Part shown: positions 24,440-35,539 of the stretch, piece after piece
Position numbering within the stretch: the first letter of the stretch is position 1
Layout: each line of letters begins with the position of its first letter
Assembly (NCBI GenBank): GCA_948567375.1
Contig: OX419756.1
Coordinates: 35,416,333-35,480,332 of the forward strand
Direction of reading: 5' to 3'
From: Lunularia cruciata
Lineage: Eukaryota > Streptophyta > Marchantiopsida > Lunulariales > Lunulariaceae
DNA: 64,000 bases
Made by a program: the position numbers and the translations under genes
Notes under the pieces: generated by a model
What the model saw: the letters and a program-made list of their open reading frames with translations, nothing else
The model's database searches: none
Told to the model about the DNA's origin: nothing

Positions 24440-25424
24440 TAGTAGTTTCAATAGAGACACTATGTTTATTGGAGTTGTTTGGTGGGATTAGCATTGGACT
24501 AGTTATGATATTATAGGTAGGTATACAAGTACAGAGGTACTTGTATGTGGAGAGAGATGAAATTGCTAGGCAAGTCTCTCTACATCATGTGGCACACTTG
24601 GCCTATTGGTATTCTAAGTTATTACCAATATCAACAGTCAAGGGTTACCAAAAGACCATGCCAATAGACATTTCCTTGCTGGGGTTGCAAGATTTAGAGA
24701 GATATAGTCTTATTCATTTTTGTGATTTTTGGATGGCCATGTCAAGGACATATTTGTGCTAGCCAAGGTCAAGGTCTCTAAGATCCATGTTGCAGTATGT
24801 TTTAGGAGATGTTAAGTATACTACAACATCCCCAACTTCATCAGTTTGTTTCTCCAACTTACATTTATAAAGAAAGTCCCTTTGATAGGTGATTCTCACA
24901 CCCGTTGGTAGCAAGTACACATAAGGTCCATTCTTGGATGAGACCTCCCATGTTATTGGATGTAGCTAGAGTGGGATCATGAGCTCATCATCTTTGTCTT
25001 TGGTGGACAAACCTCTTACCTATAGAGGTTCTATAGTGTGCTTATGATGGATTTATAGACTAGACCATCTTGTTTTTGATGATATTTTGGATGTTGGGCG
25101 CTAGTCTTAGATGGTGATAATGACAAGTAGGTCACCTATGGTATTAGTGAACCTTTTTGGATAGCCCAAAGACGCTTTACCCACAATTATAAGTTTCTTA
25201 TGCTCCCATGATTTTTGAGAGCAAGGTCTTGGACTTGTTTGGGATTCATAATTATAGCACTTGGTGGAGCCCACACGTATAAAAGGGAGCGGGTGATGGG
25301 TTTTTGTACTGGTATTACCACTATTATAGTAGTGTTAGAGGCATCCAAGCATCAAGTATTAGATAAGACCATGGACCTAAACTATTTGACCTAAATTATG
25401 AGCCTTGCCTTGATAGAGTAGTGT
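24440..25424 (+). pseudogene. A+ DNA cytosine-5 methyltransferase domain (broken)
   Basis: Would transfer a methyl group to cytosine C5 in DNA. Motif I LLELFGGISIGL lies at 24467-24502 and the acidic motif II YLYVERDE follows. Motif IV GWPCQGH at 24731-24751 keeps the catalytic Pro-Cys-Gln (Cys codon 24740-24742), followed by QGQGL. The ENV-like motif VI is degenerate (YIYKES). Motif VIII survives as HHLCLWWTN near 24986-25012 and motif IX as ERVMGFCTGIT near 25285. Motif X is degraded (HQVLDKTMDLNYLT). Order I-IV-VI-VIII-IX-X is canonical, not the permuted order of plant DRM enzymes. Position between protease and reverse transcriptase is the same as in A-. Stops (for example after GQGL) make it dead. 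It ends at a solo LTR insertion. Confidence 0.75.
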
Positions 25425-26018
25425 TGTAATACCAATAGCTAGACATATTATCTTGAGGTGAAATTTGGGTTGGTAATATTTAGAAGAATATTATATGTGA
25501 TGGAATAAATATATCATATAGAGGTTTCACCAAATGAGTACTTCTACTAATAGGATAAGAATCTAAAATAGCCTAAAAACTTTAGAGCCAATTTTGGAGG
25601 CATAAATAGATAAATTAGACCTTGAAATGCACAGATTTCTTCCTTAGGAAAGATAAATGTGGCCTTCCTTTCCCTCTTTTTATCTCATTAATAACTTTCC
25701 AATGGTATCTCACTTGTGCATTTTGAGATTCATACAAGAAGATTCCCTAAAGATTCCCTTTGGCCAAAGCTTGTTTGACCAACCAGATAAGACCAAACTG
25801 ACATTTCACCCATGCATACAACTAATCTAAGGTTAGAGCTTGTTGACATATCACCAATCCATGTATTTGATCCAAAGGTGGAGCTTCCTATGAGTGAATC
25901 CTCTTTGCTTTATAATAAAGCTAAGGTGCTCCTTTGGGGCATTGGAATTTGAGTGTGAAGCTTTGTGTTTCTTCTTTTGGGTTTCTCTTGGAAGTTCTCC
26001 TATCCTCAAAATATTACA
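25425..26018 (+). mobile_element. Solo LTR of D family inside A+
   Basis: Begins TGTAATACC and ends ATATTACA, and aligns along its length with the element D LTRs (44804-45568, 50682-51436, inverted). It interrupts element A+ immediately after methyltransferase motif X; the uninterrupted site is seen in A- at about 37636. The 5-bp flanks are AGTGT and AGCAT; the intact site reads AGCGT, so each duplicate lost its CpG by a different transition. No internal D sequence remains, so the two original LTRs recombined. Confidence 0.85.
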
Positions 26019-26559
26019 AGCATAGGATGTACTTGATAGGCATCAACACTCAAAAATTTGTGAGCTCTATGCCTATCGAGATGATTCAAGCACATGTTGG
26101 GGATGATGGACCAAGTGAGTAGGGTATTCTTGGGACACATCCAATAACTACTAGTGAGAGTGGTCTACTTGCAGTCCATTTAAGTGAGCAAAGTCTACTT
26201 GGGTTACACTCTTGGTCTAGTTGGGATGTAGTTAGAGGACATATGGAGCTTGTAGCCAAAGCAGAGTGAGATTTTCACATTGAGGTTAGGAACTCTAATG
26301 ATTGGGAGCATGAAATTAGCTCCCAAAGGCCTAGTGTAGTAGCTAATCAATATATCTTCCACTCCTACATCAATTATAGAGGATATTTAGGAGCCAGATA
26401 TTGGACCCAAGCTTACAAGAGGAGAAAGACAAAGAGTTTGGAGGTTCTTGATGTTCTTGTTTCCTTCAATATGAAGGATTTGGGTGCTCCAAAAGGACCT
26501 AATATTTAGATTGAGCTTACTAAAGATACACTAGTTTGTGACATCCCTGTAGATATAGT

Positions 26560-27180
26560 GACATGGAGGGAATATTGATTCAAAGTTAGAGTAGAGACCT
26601 TCTTGAGGCAAGTTTGGTGCAGATTTCATATGGAAAGTATGCTTCAACTACAGTGATGCCAATCAAGAAGGATATGCATGGAAACTACACACTTAGGCAG
26701 ATATGTGAAGATTATCATCCTATCAATCAACAAACTAGGGCTATTGGTATCTCATGCTTACATCAAGAGAGATTTTTGATGCAATTGGGTATGCAAAGGT
26801 CTTCAATACTTTGGATCTTCAAGCATGATATCATTAATAGCCAATCAAGGAGGAGAATAAGTCCAAGATAACATTTTGGGCTATTCATCCTCAAGGCAAG
26901 GATGTATTATACCAATAGAGATTTGTACCACTTGGGTTAAAGAACATTCATGTTGAGTTCTAGAAGATTATGGACATGATCCTAGCAATATTGGATTTTG
27001 CTTGGTGCTATATTGATGATATTTTGGTCTATATTACTATTTTAGAGAAGCATGAGAGACATTTGTTGGAGGTTTTTGAGAGATTGAGATTTCATAGACT
27101 CAAATTACATCTTGAGAAGTGTAGGTTCTTCCACAAGTATTTTGAGTATTTGGGTCACACTATCTACCTTGGAGGACTTG
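26560..27180 (+). pseudogene. A+ reverse transcriptase
   Basis: Collinear with the A- copy. Visible blocks are KKDMHGNYTLRQICEDYHPI (template-binding region), then CYIDDILVY with the catalytic YIDD at about 27010, then FHRLKLHLEKCRFFHKYFEY. The N-terminal part carries stops and a shift near 26860-26950. The enzyme would copy element RNA to DNA; this copy is dead. Confidence 0.75.
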
Positions 27181-27800
27181 GTATTCAACATACAAAGGTG
27201 GAAGCTATTGCATGTATTCCTTGGCCTACAAATATGAACGGAGTGCAAGCATTCCTTAGGTTAGTGAACGTCTATTGCTTATATGTTAGAGGATTTAATG
27301 CCATTGCCAAGGCCTTGACAAAGCTTACCAACTTACACATGAGTGGTGGTGGAGAGATGAGCAAGAGATAGCTTTCATAGAGCTCAAGGAGAGGTTGACA
27401 TTTGCCATTATTCTTAGAAGACCGATTAGAGAACAACCATTCAAAGTTCACATTGATTGGAGTACGTTTGGGCTTGGAATAGTGCTCACCAAACATGATG
27501 ATGAGGGGAAGGAATTAATGGTAGCTTGTGCTAGTACTCTAGCAATATAATGGAAGCAAAGTAAAGTTCATATGATGGAGAGTTCTTGGAAACAATATGG
27601 ATAATAGCACATTTTTGATGTTATCTAATTATCAATCCTTTCACTTTCATCATTGATCATCAAGTACTAAAGTGGTTGATGGAGTCTAAAAAACTTTCAA
27701 GGAAGCTTGCATGATGGGCTTTGACTTTATAGGAGTATGATTTCATAGTTATTTATAGACCTAAAATGATGAACCATGATGCAAATGGGTTGAGTAAAAA
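27181..27800 (+). pseudogene. A+ RNase H region
   Basis: Follows the reverse transcriptase: an IPWPTNMNGVQAFLRLVNVY block, then FKVHIDWSTFGLGIVLT (RNase H first Asp region) near 27440 and a degraded FHFHH/DHQVLKWLMESK region near 27650. Interrupted by several stops. Confidence 0.6.
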
Positions 27801-28099
27801 CCCATGTCCCAATTAGTAAGATCAAATTGGAGCATGTTGGCATGGTGAGGCAGATGAGGAGATGGTGCCAAGTTGGCATACATATACCTTTTTATGTATA
27901 TTTTTTAGGGCTTTGGTGGTATTTCTCTCAACATACAAGAGGAGCTATTGAGTTCATAGATCCAAAGGGTGGAGATATTTGTATAGTCCAATGAGACATT
28001 CATGATGATGTCTTAGTGATGGATTATCTTCACATTGGTGGTTGTGGGTGGCACAATTGGTGCCAAGAAGAGAGATTGTGTTCTTTAGGAGCTAGGCAG

Positions 28100-28960
28100 T
28101 TTAGATTGGAGTGCAAACACCTTCTTCATGTATGGGAGGATGGTAGAGTGCAAGTGGTACCACTTCCATCTCAAAGACCATAGTTGGTCCACATGCTCAT
28201 GAGGAGTTAGGAAATTTTGAAGTAAAGCATACATATAGCTTACTTTAGAGTGATTATTGGTGGTGTAGTATGTAGACCAATGTACATCAATTTGTTTCTA
28301 GATATGTGGTTTTTGACCAAGTTAGAGCATCATTTAATGCTCTTATGCCATAGTTACACCCATTACCTATCATGGGACTGGGTTACTATTGGAGTTTGGA
28401 CTTTTTTAGACCTTTATCATTGACTATGAGACATCATTGGTATGCTTTGGTTATGGTGGAGCACTTCTCCAAATAGGTTGAGTTGGTGACACTTCCTGAC
28501 AAGTCCAATGAAGGGACAACTTACTTGTTCTTGGATTGGGTTCTTAGTTATTTTGGTGCACCAGTTGAGGTTTTGATTGATTGGGGTACATAATTCTTGA
28601 GGTAGTTTCAAGTCTTGTGTGACAAGGCCCTAATTGCTCATTGTACCACCTCCCAAGATCACCCTAAGGTAGATGGCTTAGCAAAGAGAGTAGTTCAAAT
28701 AATGAAGAGAGGATTGCATAAGTATGGTTTGTAGAGAGGTTACTTAGGAGATTGAGATCTCCAATTACTTTAGTTGGCCATGGGCTATTGGTTGAGCAGA
28801 CAAGCCTCCTTAGCATCCTTCTCTCCTTACTTTCTACTTTTTGGATAAGATCCAGATTTACATGCAGCCATTTGTTGAGATGCTACTATAGTTTTGGACT
28901 TGGATGATCTAGATGTATGGGTGAATGCATGTTCGCAATGAGCAGAGATCTTTTGGAGAG
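28100..28960 (+). pseudogene. A+ integrase
   Basis: The zinc-binding HHCC region (near 28190-28330) and DDE core (28400-28860) are readable by comparison with A- (35539-34796 minus): VEHFSK, then FGAPVEVLIDWGT (Asp-Gln-Gly changed to Asp-Trp-Gly) and a region ending SPYFLLFG. Many stops. The enzyme would insert element DNA, which fits the 5-bp target-site duplication. Confidence 0.6.
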
Positions 28961-29296
28961 TGATGTTGATGGTCTTTGAGAACTTGGAAATTGCTCAGCA
29001 TAGGGATACCTTATGCTCTGCTACCATTTGAGGAGGAGGTTATAGACCCTTGATCCTTAGAAATCATCCAAGTAACTATGTATATCTATAATAGACAACA
29101 CTAATGAGACTTGATGTTACTATAGGCCACACTATCTTGAGAGTTCATGTGGTTTTTTCCTTCTAGAGCCCTTGTGTTCGAAGGGCATGATGGTGTTGTT
29201 TGGAAGGATCATGTGTGCAATTGTGCACCATGCCATCTCCTAAACATTGATGGCACTATGGACCCAAGCTTTGCACTTGTACATATAGGCTTGTGG

Positions 29297-29436
29297 TGTA
29301 TGTTATGTGGCTCTTCTAATGGAGCTACAATTATGTTGGTGTGTGATAGAATTTGAGAGGATGGCATATGGCATGTTTGACTCCTTCTTTCATGGTAATT
29401 CCTCAAGGACAATGGTTATGTCCTAGATATACTTGA
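29297..29436 (+). pseudogene. A+ PHD finger (frameshifted)
   Basis: Reads CMLCGSSNGATIMLVCD, then after a one-base frameshift near 29350 continues LRGWHMACLTPSFMVIPQGQ and WLCPRY before a stop at 29434-29436. Together the Cys/His spacing matches the C4HC3 PHD finger seen intact in spacing in A-; the last Cys is Tyr. In host proteins PHD fingers read histone tails. It lies at the very end of pol, after the integrase C-terminal domain. Confidence 0.65.
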
Positions 29437-29611
29437 CTTATAGCTAGTTTATCTTTATGTGGTATAAATTATAGACATGCAATTAACAATGGTGCTTAAT
29501 AACAACCAGATTCTTGATCTTTGCCCACCATAGGGTATACCACATGTGTAGAGTAGATGGCTTTTTGGAGTTAGAGGGATCTAACCGCCAGCTATGGGGC
29601 ACTTGTATCAC

Positions 29612-29710
29612 TTTAGAGTTCATGTATGACTTATGTGTGAGTTTTACTTCTATAGTGTATGATTTTGACAACAATGTATGTTGTGTAGTAATGTTTTTAT
29701 GCACGATAAT
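29612..29710 (+). repeat. A+ module B1
   Basis: About 99 bp containing CACTTTAGAG...GTATGACTTATGTGTGAG...TATAGTGTATGATTTTGACA, directly before module A2. A diverged second copy (B2) ends the element at 30253. Confidence 0.75.
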
Positions 29711-30253
29711 TGTCACAACATTTGTAGTACCAAAGCTAGGTTGCTCAGATACTAGAATGGTAGTCATAAGTATTTTGGTAGTTACTAATGGATTCCTTGT
29801 TGGCAGTCCAATTTTATGTTAGGGCTATTGATCATATAATGCAACCCACCATCATTTGCATAGTTTGTAGAATTGGATGTGCCATTAGTGGCACTATTAG
29901 GGCTAGAGATCTAGATTGAGCAAAGGTATATACCTTCAAAGTGTAGCTCAAAGCGCTCACTTCTCTGATGTTGAGCCTTTGAATTCTTGGCTATGGTGGA
30001 TAGAGGCCAACAAGCATCACTTGGAGTCTCTTAGCTAGAGTGAGTGTGGCTTGACTATAATTAGTGCCCAATTGTTTGCATATTGTTGAGTGGAGGATCA
30101 AATATATACCTAATTTGAGTATGATTCAAGTGGAAGAATGAACAGATTATTGTGGTACTTTAGAGTTTAGGTTTGATTATGTGTGAGTTGTGCTCTTATA
30201 GTGTATGATGTTGATAATAATTTATGTTTTGTAGAGATCTTTGTATGCACAAT
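29711..30253 (+). repeat. A+ right terminal repeat (modules A2 then B2)
   Basis: 29711 to about 30155 (TGTCACAACATTTG...) is the second copy of the left terminal repeat. It is followed by a second B module from about 30156 (TTGTGGTACTTTAGAG...) ending GTATGCACAAT at 30253, directly against the right AGGCC duplicate. The B2 module is thus inside the integrated element although the left terminal repeat lacks it. Confidence 0.75.
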
Positions 30254-30258
30254 AGGCC
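30254..30258. repeat. Target-site duplication of A+ (right copy)
   Basis: AGGCC, matching 19988-19992. Element B sequence continues after it. Confidence 0.8.
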
Positions 30259-33200
30259 AAAGTAGCTCCTACTCAACATAGATATAAAGAGATAACATCA
30301 ATAGATGTGGTTGAAAGGAAGTATGAGAAGGAGGAATGCTCAAACTCCAAAGGTCTTAACTTGGAGCTTTTTGCTCAAGAGAAGAAGAGAGCCTATTTTG
30401 CAAATGATACAAATTCTTCTTAAGGATTCACTCCTAGCAAGGATAGCCTAATGCTCACAAGGAGTACTCACAATACCATTTCACCATCATCAACTACAAA
30501 GGCTCCAAGTAAGAAGTTGGAAATGGATTTTCTTGATATCAAATCAATAATGAGACTATAATGTGTTGGAAAACATGAGTAGTCACAAGGCCAATATCAT
30601 GATGTGCCAACTCATTGCTTTGAATCCTACATTGATGATGGAACTAAAGAAAGGTAGTTTGAGTTCTACAAGGAGCAAGAGAAAGGATAAAGCAAAGGAG
30701 AAAATTCTAGTATCAATGGGGTTGTTGGATGCAAAACTAGCACCATGGGAGGCTTGTAAAGATGCCTCCAAGATTGACATGAGGATGAATGGTCACAACA
30801 TCAAGAATTCATTTTTTGATGGAGGATCTATGGTGAATGCCATACAAAGAAGTTGGGTATGATACACTCTAGACCTCCAACATTTATGGTGAGCATGGCA
30901 AACAAGCAACAAGTTTGATTGGTGGGTGTGATAGACAAGGTAGTAGTGCTGGGTATAGGGAGTTCAAAATCTCGTGACTTTCTAAGTCTTGAAGGATTTA
31001 AGCTATAATTTACTATTTAGAAGATCATGGTTGAGAGCAGTTCATGTAATTGATCAATAGCTCAATGGATACTTTAGATTTGGGTCATCAAATCATTGAG
31101 TTAAAATTCTTGTAGCTAATACCACCAACATCTCACATTCAAATACATAATCTGTTGATTATTTAGAATCAAATTTAGAAGAAGGAGCTTTAGTTGTGGG
31201 TACAAATATTGAGTAAGAGACCTCCAAAGATAAAGATGAATTTAAATTTGATTATGATGTGTATATGTTGTACACCTAAATCAAAGGTTTTGAAAGACCT
31301 TGATAAATCACCTTTGACACTTGAAGAGATAGAGAAAATCCTATCTACCCTCAAGTATAGTCCAAATATTATCAAGGAAAAGAAGGTAAAATTTGAGGAG
31401 ATTTTTTGCAAGTTCATCTATGTGTTTGCTTGGAGTTACAAAGATCTCAAAGAAAATAACTTGGAGGAGCACTATATTGAAATAAAATTGTATGCAAGAC
31501 CTATTTGTCAAAAGGAACATCGCATTAGCCCACTAAAAACTTTGATTGTGAAGGAGATTGATAAGCTCATGAAGGTTGGGTTTACCTTTGAGATAGAGAA
31601 TTTAGAATGAGTGTCTCAAATTGTGCTTGTGAAGAAAAAGAATGACAAATTCCAAATATGTGTGGATTACAAGAAGCTCAATGTTGTTACCAAGAAGGAC
31701 TACTACTCCTTGCCATTCATTGATGAAATCTTGGAGAAGGTTGCCAAGCATAAGAGGTACAATTTTGGAGATGGTTATAACAAGTACAACCAAATTAAGA
31801 CTGCACCAAAAGATCAAAAACTCACCATATTTACTAAACCTTGGAGTACTTATGCATGCCCTTTTGGGCTTTGCAATGCTTGAACCACATTTCAATAGCT
31901 CATGAATAAGATGTTTGAACCTTCATTTGAGATTGCATTGATGATTTTTATGTGTAAGAGGAGCACCTTGAGTCATTAATCAAGGTCTTGCAACACTCGG
32001 ATGAGGCAAATGCATCACTCAACCTAGTGAAATACATCTTTGGTTATAAAATGGTTTACTTATGGAGAATATCATTTCCAAAGATGGAATAGCAGTCAAT
32101 CCTAAAAAGATGAAGAAAATCTCATAGCTTCCATTCCCTTCAAGCTTGACAAAGTTACACCAATTCTTGATGATGGTTGGGTACTATATGGGATTTATCT
32201 TCTCAATTTTTAACAAAGCTTATGCATTTAGCATTCATATGAAGAAAGGTGTAGAATACATGGTGATTTTGGAGGACAAATAGGTTTTCAAAGCTTTGGA
32301 GGAGCTAAAAAATTCCCTTGTTATGGCTCCAATTCTTGTTAAACTTTATTGGGATAAGCCTTTCAACCTTTACAATGATGCTTCTAATGTAGCTATAGGA
32401 TGCACTCCTAGTCAATTAGACCAAGGTAAAGATGATCATCCAATAGTTTATGGTAGCAAACAAATAGTTTTAGCAAAGAGTATTGTGTCATAAAAAAGCA
32501 AGGGTTGGTAGTGAATTTTGGTCTCAAGAAGTTTAAACACTACTTGATTGGAAGGAATGCCTCCATTTTCATGGATCACAAGGCTTTGAAGTACATCTTT
32601 AACAAGACTAGTGTGGAAGGAAGGCTAACAAGGTGGATGATACTCTTATCTGAATATGTCTACACCATTGAGGATAGGCCAAGGAAGATATATGCAAATG
32701 CTGACTTATTATCTAAGGCCTAAGATTTTATAGAGTTGAGCCAATGGATGATTCCTTCTTGGATGAGGAGCTTATGACCATCAAGAGGTTCTATCAAGTA
32801 CAAGGAGATTGTGGACTTTGTTTCAAGAGGAAATTTTCTAGATGGGATGCATGTTAGGGAAAGGAAGGTCCTTGCAGCAAGACCTTACACAATGGTGAAA
32901 GAGATTCTTTTTCACCAAGGAGCAGATGGTCTACTTCAAAGAGTAATGGGTAAAGAGAAGCCTATTTTACTCACAAAAGAGTTTCATGATGGTTTGGTGT
33001 GTGGGGGTCATTTTCCAAGATTCTAGATATAAATTACCACTGGAATGGAATTTTTGAGGATTATCTTGATTATTGCAAACCTTGTAATGTTTTTTTTGAC
33101 CTTTTTCTAGAAATTCTATCATCAGTTCCACTTTTAAGACCTTTTGAGAAATGAGGCATTGACTCTGTAAGTCCTTTCAATAGAAATCCATGGAACAACC

Positions 33201-33395
33201 AATATATTATGGTAATTATTGATTATCACCTCACCAAGTGGATTGAAGCTAGATCATTGAGAGATAACATGAAGATGAAATTGATAGATTTCTTTATAAA
33301 CACATCATTTGTAGGTTTGGTTGCCCTTAAGAGTTGGTCTTAAATAGAGGAAGACATTTTACAAGAAGTATCATTATAGCCATGCTATGATATTT
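30259..33395 (+). pseudogene. Element B pol: RT, RNase H, integrase (part)
   Basis: Plus-strand pol of a Ty3 element of the Tat/Athila-like (non-chromovirus) type. Reverse transcriptase at about 31480-32000: VLVKKKNDKFQICVDYKKLN and DYYSLPFIDEILEKV, then CPFGLCNA; the catalytic box is degraded (IDDFYV-like). RNase H at 32296-32730: APILVKLYWDKPFNLYNDAS, then IFMDHKALKYIF and the closing NADLLSKA. The integrase zinc region follows (32870-33100, GGHF...CKPC) and the first part of the core (YIMVIIDYHLTKWIEARSL). The frame has numerous stops. At 33395 it is cut by A- and resumes at 43330. The protease is not clear. Confidence 0.75.
33391..33395. repeat. Target-site duplication of A- (left copy)
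   Basis: TATTT, matching TATTT at 43330-43334 outside the other end of A-. Confidence 0.75.
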
Positions 33396-33484
33396 GTTGT
33401 GCGTATATACATCGCTGTCAACATCATACACTATAGAAGCACAACTCACACATAAGTCATACATAGACTCTAAAGTGCCACAAT
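33396..33484 (-). repeat. A- module B2
   Basis: About 89 bp, the outermost part of the 3' end. It repeats 33933-34041 (ACTATAGAAGCACAACTCAC...GACTCTAAAGTGCCACAAT) but with an internal deletion. It abuts the TATTT duplicate, so it belongs to the integrated element. Confidence 0.75.
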
Positions 33485-33932
33485 AATCAGATTGCTTACC
33501 ACTCTCAACTCAACTCAACTTAGATCAGTACTTGATCTGTCACTCTATAAACTGCCAACAGCTGGGCACTAATTACAGTCAAGCCACACCCACTCAAGCA
33601 TAGAGAATCCAGGTGATGCTCGTTGGCCTCTGTCCACCATAGCCAAGAACTCAAAGGCTCAACGTCAGAGAAGTGAGCTCTCTGGAGATCACTTCAAAAA
33701 TATACCCCTTGGACTCGAGCTAGCTCTGAAACCCTAACGGTCCCGCTGACGGCACACTTGACGATGCAAATGGTGCAAAGTGATGGTGGGCCCCACCATG
33801 AAGTCAGTACCCCAAACACAAAATCTAACCGTCGGAAAGTAGTCTTTGAGAAACTGCTGAAATAACTCTAACTACTATCATTGGAACTCCAGTGTCCGAG
33901 CATCTAGATGCGGCACTACAAATGGCGTGACA
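33485..33932 (-). repeat. A- right terminal repeat (module A2)
   Basis: Direct repeat of 42852-43329; both start (minus strand) TGTCACGCCATTTGTAGTGCC and end CAATCTGATTA. They differ at scattered single bases, mostly transitions, and in the number of CTCAA units (3 here, 10 in the other copy). Confidence 0.85.
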
Positions 33933-34041
33933 ACTATCATACATATATACATTGCTACACAACATACATCATTGTCAACATCATACACTATAGAAGCACA
34001 ACTCACACATAAGTCATACATAGACTCTAAAGTGCCACAAT
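33933..34041 (-). repeat. A- module B1
   Basis: About 109 bp between the pol end and module A2. It contains the same block as B2 at 33396-33484. Its position before A2 matches the A+ arrangement. Confidence 0.75.
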
Positions 34042-34208
34042 CGCCCTCCTAGCTGGCGGTTAGGCCCCTGTAACTCCAGATAGCCATCTACTCTAAGTAT
34101 ATGGTATACCTTCTAATGGGCAAAGATCAGGAGGCCGGGTGCTATGGAGCCCCATCGTTAGTTGCCTGTCTACAATCTATACCATATAAAGAATGAACTA
34201 GCTACAGG

Positions 34209-34424
34209 TCAAGTACATCTAGGACATAACCATTGTCCCTGAGGAACCATCGTGAGGGGAGGAGTCATACATGCCATATGCCATCCTCTCAAATAGCTAT
34301 CACACACTAACATAGTAGCAGCTCCACCAGAAGAGCCACATAACATACACCTCAAGCCTGCATGTACAAGTGCCAAGCTTGGGTCCATAGTACCATCAAT
34401 GTTTGGAAGGTGCATGGCGCACAA
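34209..34424 (-). pseudogene. A- PHD finger at the end of pol
   Basis: The last 71 codons of the polyprotein frame, ending in a stop. Cys and His positions (counted from the Met at 34424): C26, C29, C41, position 44, H49, C52, C67, C70, i.e. Cx2C-x11-Cx2[C]-x4-Hx2C-x14-Cx2C, the C4HC3 pattern of a PHD finger. Hallmarks GWHMAC, TPPL, VP and GQWLCPRC are present. Position 44 is Tyr where Cys is expected (one G-to-A change), so this copy could not bind its first zinc normally. It follows an integrase C-terminal segment (RKVLPSGVLVLEGHDGVV). PHD fingers usually bind histone H3 tails; a role in choosing integration sites or in silencing is inference. Confidence 0.8.
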
Positions 34425-35539
34425 TTACGCACATGATCCTTCCAAACAACACCATCATGTCCTTCTAACACAAGGACTCCAGATGGCAAAACCTTGCGCA
34501 CTCTCAAGATAGTGCGGCCTGTAGAAACATCAAGTGTTGTCGGTGCTGTCTGCTGTAGATATACATAGTTGCCTGGATGAAATCAACGGATTGAGGGTCT
34601 ATAACCTCCTCCTCGAATGGTAGCATAGCATAAAGTATCTCTATGTTGAGCAATCGCCAAGTTCTCAAAGGCCATCGGCATCACTCTCCAAAAGATCTCT
34701 GCACGTTGAGAACATGCGCTCATCCATACATCAGGGTCATCCAAGTCCAAAATTACAGTTGCATCTCGACAAATGGCTACAAGTAAATTTGGATCTCATC
34801 CATAGAGTAGGAAGTATGGAGAGAAGGATGCTAAGGAGGCTTTCCGGCTGAACCGATAGCCCATGGCCAACCAAGGTAATTGGAGATCCCAATCTCCCAA
34901 GTGGCTTCTTTGCAAACCATACTTTTGCAATCCTCTCTTCACCGTCTGAATCACTCTCTCTGCTAAGCCATCTACCTTAGGGTGATCTCGGGATGTAGTA
35001 CGATGATCAATCAAAGCCTTGTCACACAAGACTTGAAACTCCCCCAAGAACTCTGTACCCTGATCAGTCAAAACCTCAGCTGGTGCACCAAAATGACTAA
35101 GAACTCGATCTAGGAACGAGTAAATTGTCCCTTCACTAGACTTGTCAAGAAGTGCCACCAACTCAATCCACTTGGAGAAGTGCTCCACCATCACCAAAAC
35201 ATATTGATGATGTCTCACAGTCAATGGTAAAGGTCCGACAAAGTCCAAACTCTAACGGTAACCCAATCCCATGATAGGTAATGGGTGTAACTATGGCATA
35301 GGAGCATTGAATGATGCTCTAACTCGGTCACAAACCACACATCTGGCAACAAACTGATGTACCTTGGTTTGCATACCGCGCCACCAATAATGACTCTGGA
35401 GTAAGCTATACGTATGCTTTACTCCAAAATGTCCTAGCTCCTCATGAGCATGACGGACCAACGGTGGTCGTTGAGATGGAAGTGGTACTACTCGCACTCT
35501 ACCATCTTCCCATATATGCAAAAGGTGTCTACCCTCCAA
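34425..35539 (-). pseudogene. A- integrase
   Basis: The zinc-binding domain is at 35539-35291: HEELGHFGVKHTYSLL, then CVVCDRV (HHCC). The catalytic core is an open 150-codon piece at 35248-34796. Its acidic residues are Asp2 (MDFVG), Asp62 (LTDQGTEF) and Glu97 (GLAERV), with Asp and Glu 35 residues apart, the DD35E pattern. The core is intact in motif. It is followed by a tail with TILRVRKVLPSGVLVLEG and then the PHD finger. A stop near 35250-35290 separates the two domains. The enzyme inserts element DNA and would give the 5-bp duplications seen. Confidence 0.85.

Larger units (their letters stand above)
19993..30253 (+). mobile_element. Element A+: Ty3 retrotransposon with methyltransferase and PHD
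   Basis: Full-length but dead copy of element A in plus orientation, inserted in element B gag and flanked by AGGCC on both sides. Order: terminal repeat A1, gag with two zinc knuckles, protease, cytosine-5 methyltransferase, reverse transcriptase, RNase H, integrase, PHD finger, then B1-A2-B2 terminal repeats. All proteins are broken by stops and frameshifts, and CpG is nearly gone compared with the sister copy at 33396-43329. A 594-bp solo LTR (25425-26018) sits just after methyltransferase motif X, and a 61-bp hairpin (22332-22458) was created inside gag. Confidence 0.85.
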
